Source: a virus | Strand: one strand, 5' to 3' | Virus record (IMG/VR): IMGVR_UViG_3300044623_000302 | Span: 1 to 22,112 of that record | DNA length: 22,112 bases | Part shown: positions 19,055 to 22,112 of the stretch, one piece after another | How the letters are laid out: each line of letters opens with the position of its first letter | How positions within the stretch are numbered: the first letter of the stretch is position 1 | The notes under the pieces: model-generated | Databases searched by the model: none | Seen by the model: only the letters and a program-made list of their open reading frames with translations | What the model was told of the DNA's origin: nothing | Made by a program: the position numbers and the translations under genes

Positions 19055-19284
19055 TGGAAGGTTTCGTTAAAATACAAAACAAGGATGGTCTTATAAGAGA
19101 TCTATCCAGTGGTGCAGTGATAAATACAAATAGAACAGATCGTGAAAACTATTTGCAAAAAAGAAATGCAGCTAAAGAATTGAATCAACAAATTAAACAA
19201 AACGCTGATAAAATTGAAAAGATTGAGTCAGATGTAACAGAGATAAAAGAGATGCTCGCAATGCTTATTAAGGGTAAACAATAA
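19054..19284 (+). CDS. Small coiled-coil protein (76 aa)
   Basis: I do not recognise a named family. The first 25 residues (FVKIQNKDGLIRDLSSGAVI) look like a short beta segment. Residues about 28-72 are strongly helical and charged, with a heptad-like pattern in 'LNQQIKQNADKIEKIESDVT' then 'EIKEMLAMLI', so a coiled-coil oligomer is likely. It has TAATG overlaps at both ends, joined to the 2216-residue protein and the fibre gene. A role as an adaptor or trimerisation/assembly factor for the fibre is inferred from position only. Confidence 0.8.
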   Translation: MEGFVKIQNKDGLIRDLSSGAVINTNRTDRENYLQKRNAAKELNQQIKQNADKIEKIESDVTEIKEMLAMLIKGKQ

Positions 19285-20498
19285 TGGCAACAATCGTACT
19301 TCGCAGTGTAAAAGGCAGTCCGCTAACGATTGCAGAGGCAGACGCTAACTTTGATAACTTGAACACTGAGGTTGGAACAAAACTAGCAACAGCTACATAT
19401 ACTGCTTCAGATGTTCTTACAAAAATTAAAACAGTTGATGGGACAGGTTCTGGTTTAGATGCAGACTTACTGGATGGTTTGAATACTAGTGTCAATGATA
19501 CTAGTGGAAATTCTGTTGTCATTAGATCTTCTGGTAATTTTTCGGCAAATATTATTACTGCCAATTTAGTTGGTGCTGTTACTGGTAATGTTACTGGTAA
19601 CCTAACTGGAACTGTTACTGGTAATGCAACCAATGTTAGTGGTGTTGTGGCAATTAATAATGGTGGTACTGGTGCTACAACTGAGTCTGCAGCTAGAACT
19701 GCGCTCGGTTTAGGAACTATGGCTACGCAAGCTGCAAATAATGTTACTATTACTGGCGGATCTGTAACTCTAACGACTGCATTGGCAATTGCCTCTGGTG
19801 GTACTGCAGCTACATCGACAACACAAGCAAGAACAAACTTAGGTTTAGTTATTGGTTCTGACATTCAACCATTCTCTAATAATCTAACAGCACTCGCTGC
19901 AGTAACTACTCATGGCTTCTTTGTTAAAGATTCTGCAGGTACAGCACTAACAAGAAGTATTGCAGCTGGATTTAATATGTCTATTAGTAATGGAGATGGA
20001 GTTTCTGGAAACCCAACTATTAACATGTCTTCAACTCCAACTGTAGATTACATTGTTAAACAAGGTGCTAACGGATCTGGTGACATTGGACAATCTGCGA
20101 ATAGATTCGCTGTTATTTACGGTACGAGCACTTCTGCTCGCTACGCTGACTTGGCAGAAAAATATACAACTGATCAAGAATATGAAACAGGAACTGTTAT
20201 TACAGTATCGTTAGACTCTTCTGCAGAAGGTACTGCTTCTTTTAAATATGCTCAAAGAGTTCTTGGTGTTGTTTCTGCCAAACCTGCATTTATTATGAAT
20301 GATGAAGCAGAAGGACAGGCATTGGCACTTCGTGGTCGTGTTCCAGTTAAAGTTGCTGGTCCGATCAACAAAGGACAACCTCTTGTTGCAAATCAAGATG
20401 GTCGTGCCATTGCTGGAGATCATCCAAATAGTTTTGCCATTGCTCTTGAAACTAATTTAGATCCTAATGTAAAACTTGTTGAATGTGTGATTTTATAA
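19284..20498 (+). CDS. Short tail fibre protein
   Basis: Likely trimeric tail fibre or tail-tip adhesin (404 residues). The N-terminus 'MATIVLRSVKGSPLTIAEAD' then 'ANFDNLNTEV' is the baseplate-attachment type found at the start of many T4-like and cyanophage fibres. It is followed by 'GSGLDADLLDGL'. Residues about 99-114 are four tandem V-T-G-N units, and residues about 125-195 contain two fibre repeats with 'NNGGTGATTESAARTALGLG' and 'ASGGTAATSTTQARTNLGLV'. The C-terminal domain, from about residue 286 (RYADLAEKYTTDQEYETGTV), continues with 'VLGVVSAKPAFIMN' and 'LRGRVPVKVAGPINKGQPLV'. This recurring phage fibre end domain is reminiscent of the G2-type autoproteolytic end domain. Whether it cleaves itself cannot be judged here. 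The radical SAM gene follows seven bases later. Confidence 0.85.
   Translation: MATIVLRSVKGSPLTIAEADANFDNLNTEVGTKLATATYTASDVLTKIKTVDGTGSGLDADLLDGLNTSVNDTSGNSVVIRSSGNFSANIITANLVGAVTGNVTGNLTGTVTGNATNVSGVVAINNGGTGATTESAARTALGLGTMATQAANNVTITGGSVTLTTALAIASGGTAATSTTQARTNLGLVIGSDIQPFSNNLTALAAVTTHGFFVKDSAGTALTRSIAAGFNMSISNGDGVSGNPTINMSSTPTVDYIVKQGANGSGDIGQSANRFAVIYGTSTSARYADLAEKYTTDQEYETGTVITVSLDSSAEGTASFKYAQRVLGVVSAKPAFIMNDEAEGQALALRGRVPVKVAGPINKGQPLVANQDGRAIAGDHPNSFAIALETNLDPNVKLVECVIL
19578..19625 (+). repeat. Four tandem 12-base repeats in the fibre gene
   Basis: Units are GTTACTGGTAAT, GTTACTGGTAAC, CTAACTGGAACT and GTTACTGGTAAT, encoding VTGN, VTGN, LTGT and VTGN. The frame is preserved, so changes in copy number would lengthen or shorten the fibre shaft by four residues. 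Confidence 0.8.
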
Positions 20499-20504
20499 TG
20501 CTTT

Positions 20505-21584
20505 ATGACATCTCAACCAATCGTCTTTCATAAGACAAATGTATCTCTTTCAGATATACTAATCCCAAAAGACTTAGTGGTCTATCTTAAGACCACTGAG
20601 ACTTGCCAATTAAATTGCCAACACTGTTTTACTAATGGTGTCAACGGCAAGAAGATATACTTTAATCCCCAGAATACTGTAGAGTGGTTTGAACGACTCC
20701 ACGAGGAATGCCCAACTTTTAATGGTGGGAACATTACATTTCATGGAGGAGAACCATTCCTTGCTCCTCTAGATGACATGTACTATGTTTGGGATAAAGT
20801 ATCTAAGTTATTCCCAAATCTTAACTGGTCGTGTTCTACTAATCTCTGCTTCAATCTAACAGAAGACCACATGGAGTTTTTCAGAACTGTTCTAAAGAAT
20901 GGATTCTGCACTTCATGGGATAAGGGTATTCGTTTTGAGAATGATAAACAAGAAAAACTCTGGCGAAAGAATCTACAAACTGTAGTAGATGCTGGATTTA
21001 ATATCACACTGAATATTAGTCTAAACAAACAACTCTTAGAAATGGATACCACAGAGTTAGTTCTCTGGCTCAATACTCTGGGTGTTAATTGGGTACAGTT
21101 TGAACGACTAACCCATGATGGTTCGGCTCTGGAAAACACTCATATTTTTCCTAGAAATAAAGATCAAGATGACTGGTTCGTTAGAATGCATGAAACCTAT
21201 CAGACAATAAAACCTAAATATAAAGATGTCCTCTTAGAGGGTGTGTATTCCTCTATAACTAAAGGGATACATGGTGGAGTTAGATGCAGAGATTGTGAGC
21301 AGAAAATTTTCACAATCAATGCCGATGGAACTGTGGCTGGATGTCCAAATGCTGCAGTTGGTAATGGCTTTGGAGATATATCTCAGCCCATTAGAACTCT
21401 ACTCTCCGCCAGAGGAAGAATAAATAACATTACATGCGAGATAGAAAGAGACCCTCGTTGCTATACATGCGATGTATTTGATATCTGTAATAGCGATTGT
21501 CACCAATTAAAGTGGCAAGGAGATATCTGTGCAGCACCGAAAACACTAATGCAAAGGTTAAAGAATGACAACAGCTGGCGATAG
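20505..21584 (+). CDS. Radical SAM/SPASM maturase
   Basis: Radical S-adenosylmethionine enzyme of the SPASM class, 359 residues. The SAM-cleaving 4Fe-4S motif is CQLNCQHC (Cys34, Cys38, Cys41). The SAM-contact motif is GGEP at 81-84. The C-terminal SPASM motif is complete: Cys264-x10-Gly275-x4-Cys280, then Cys319-x2-Cys322-x5-Cys328-x3-Cys332, then Cys342, enough for two auxiliary clusters. Cys261 and Cys311 are extra. SPASM enzymes mostly modify peptides or proteins (sactipeptide thioethers, PqqE, QhpD, HxsB/C, sulfatase maturases). No RiPP recognition element is evident by eye. ATG 20505 is the first in frame after a stop at 20496. It has no clear ribosome site, so translation probably depends on coupling to the fibre gene. 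The 3' end overlaps the next gene by 20 bases. The substrate is most likely that next protein (inference). Confidence 0.93.
   Translation: MTSQPIVFHKTNVSLSDILIPKDLVVYLKTTETCQLNCQHCFTNGVNGKKIYFNPQNTVEWFERLHEECPTFNGGNITFHGGEPFLAPLDDMYYVWDKVSKLFPNLNWSCSTNLCFNLTEDHMEFFRTVLKNGFCTSWDKGIRFENDKQEKLWRKNLQTVVDAGFNITLNISLNKQLLEMDTTELVLWLNTLGVNWVQFERLTHDGSALENTHIFPRNKDQDDWFVRMHETYQTIKPKYKDVLLEGVYSSITKGIHGGVRCRDCEQKIFTINADGTVAGCPNAAVGNGFGDISQPIRTLLSARGRINNITCEIERDPRCYTCDVFDICNSDCHQLKWQGDICAAPKTLMQRLKNDNSWR
21553..21557 (+). promoter_or_regulatory. Ribosome binding site (AAAGG) inside the radical SAM gene, for the overlapping gene
   Basis: AAAGG lies seven bases before the ATG at 21565. With the 20-base overlap it supports this start and translational coupling of the small protein to its presumed maturase. 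Confidence 0.55.
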
Positions 21585-22080
21585 TATAACAAAAGCAAAC
21601 ATCGTTGCTTCAATGGCAGCGTTGTCGAGCACATATAATACTGGTATTGTGTGGGGAACTCACAGTCAACCATTTCAAACAGATATTACTGGTGGTAATG
21701 CTAGTGGTTATTCTCAAACATTAGAAGCGGATATATCAGATACCAATATTACTGCTTCTACCATTACAACAAACTTTAGAGCATATGCTGTATTATTATC
21801 TAGAATTAGAAGTGTTAAATTATTAAAATATTATCAGATTCAAGGTAATGTTAGAGCAAGAACAGATTACAACGAAACAAACATTACTAATTTACAAGAT
21901 AGTTATAAAAAAGATATGACTGGTGGACCAGCTTCTGATAATATTATTGATGCTTCTGATTTAGATGATTTTGTTAGTGCTCTATCAACTGCAATTAATA
22001 ATAATAGAACAGATACTGTTACAATTGAAGAATTTTACTGCCATAGTAATTGTCATGGGTCTTGCCACGGAAGTATTTAA
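21565..22080 (+). CDS. Candidate maturase substrate with C-terminal (Cys-His-x-x)3 tail
   Basis: 171 residues; I do not recognise the family. Residues 1-155 are ordinary phage-like sequence, rich in Ser/Thr/Asn, with amphipathic helices ('FRAYAVLLSRIRSVKLLKYY', 'DASDLDDFVSALSTAINN') and a start 'MTTAGDSITKANIVASMAAL'. The last residues are EEFYCHSNCHGSCHGSI: three Cys-His-x-x units at 159-170 plus a final Ile. All three Cys and three of the four His of the protein lie there. The gene starts 20 bases inside the radical SAM gene and ends in TAATG with the next gene. A long body with a short C-terminal modifiable tail, next to a SPASM enzyme, is the pattern of a RiPP precursor or of a structural protein with a modified end. 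Alternatives are a metal-binding or disulfide-bonded tail needing no enzyme. The gene is certain; the role is inferred. Confidence 0.75.
   Translation: MTTAGDSITKANIVASMAALSSTYNTGIVWGTHSQPFQTDITGGNASGYSQTLEADISDTNITASTITTNFRAYAVLLSRIRSVKLLKYYQIQGNVRARTDYNETNITNLQDSYKKDMTGGPASDNIIDASDLDDFVSALSTAINNNRTDTVTIEEFYCHSNCHGSCHGSI
22047..22076 (+). other. (Cys-His-x-x)3 candidate core region
   Basis: Covers residues 161-170 and most of the repeat set that begins at residue 159 (base 22039). The units read CHSN, CHGS and CHGS. The codons differ between units (TGC CAT, TGT CAT, TGC CAC; GGG TCT against GGA AGT), so the protein repeat is kept while the DNA is not a recent duplication. Confidence 0.6.
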
Positions 22081-22112
22081 TGTACACTATACCATTTGAT
22101 TCTGAAACTTTA
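22080..22112 (+). CDS. Start of the next gene (3' partial)
   Basis: An ATG at 22080 shares TAATG with the stop of the Cys-His-tail protein and reads MYTIPFDSETL to the window edge. Too short to identify. The same stop/start overlap marks six other real gene starts here, which supports it as a genuine start. Confidence 0.55.
   Translation, partial: MYTIPFDSETL

Noticed and set aside
19268-19864. 198-residue minus-strand ORF opposite the fibre gene
   Set aside because: It is rich in Val/Pro/Ala from the complement of the repetitive Gly/Thr fibre sequence, has no ribosome site, and lies fully under a confident gene.
20498-20533. 11-codon ORF starting in the TAATG after the fibre gene
   Set aside because: Too short to be a supported gene; treated as a remnant or reinitiation element.
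20505-21584. Sulfatase maturase (anSME) function for the radical SAM enzyme
   Set aside because: No sulfatase and no C/S-x-P/A-x-R target is encoded nearby; the class is similar but the context points to another substrate.
22039-22068. Overlapping Cys-x3-Cys-His patterns as a c-type haem site
   Set aside because: The pattern is a rare haem variant, the protein has no signal peptide for export to a haem-attachment system, and the adjacent radical SAM enzyme offers a better explanation.

Overview
The window is one continuous, plus-strand late structural block of a T4-like myovirus (Caudoviricetes, contractile tail). The protein-level likeness to T4 baseplate wedge and hub proteins is clear for gp5, gp25, gp6, gp7 and gp8. 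The large DUF4815-type virion protein, the PAAR protein, the short 'MATIVLRS..GSPLT..EAD.NF..LN' fibre N-terminus and the AT-rich composition resemble the aquatic branch of T4-like phages (cyanophage and pelagiphage relatives). The host cannot be read from this sequence.

Layout: 1-770, end of a baseplate hub gene (gp27-like, cut at the window start). 770-3865, a 1031-residue gp5-like hub/needle carrying two cell-wall hydrolase domains (GH19-like lysozyme and M15-like peptidase). 3865-4332, an unrecognised 155-residue protein. 4332-4634, PAAR tip protein. 4649-5041, gp25. 5042-6886, gp6. 6886-8718, a gp7-like wedge protein matching only the C-terminal part of T4 gp7. 8738-9193, a small tail/fibre-type structural protein with the best ribosome binding site in the window. 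9216-12365, a gp8 wedge protein enlarged about threefold by repeat insertions. 12404-19054, a 2216-residue DUF4815-type virion protein. 19054-19284, a small coiled-coil protein. 19284-20498, a short tail fibre.

The last part departs from ordinary baseplate content. At 20505-21584 there is a complete radical SAM enzyme with a full SPASM domain. Overlapping its end by 20 bases is a 171-residue protein (21565-22080) whose only cysteines lie in a C-terminal (Cys-His-x-x)3 tail. This looks like a maturase and substrate pair, as in RiPP (ribosomally made, post-translationally modified peptide) systems, but placed in a phage tail operon. My leading hypothesis is a phage-encoded radical modification of a virion protein tail. 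A further gene starts at 22080 and leaves the window.

The genes are packed almost without gaps. Seven junctions use a TAATG stop/start overlap, which implies long polycistronic late transcripts and translational coupling. No stretch over 300 bases lacks a gene. No tRNA, CRISPR array, insertion sequence or clear terminator was seen. The minus strand holds only shadow ORFs.
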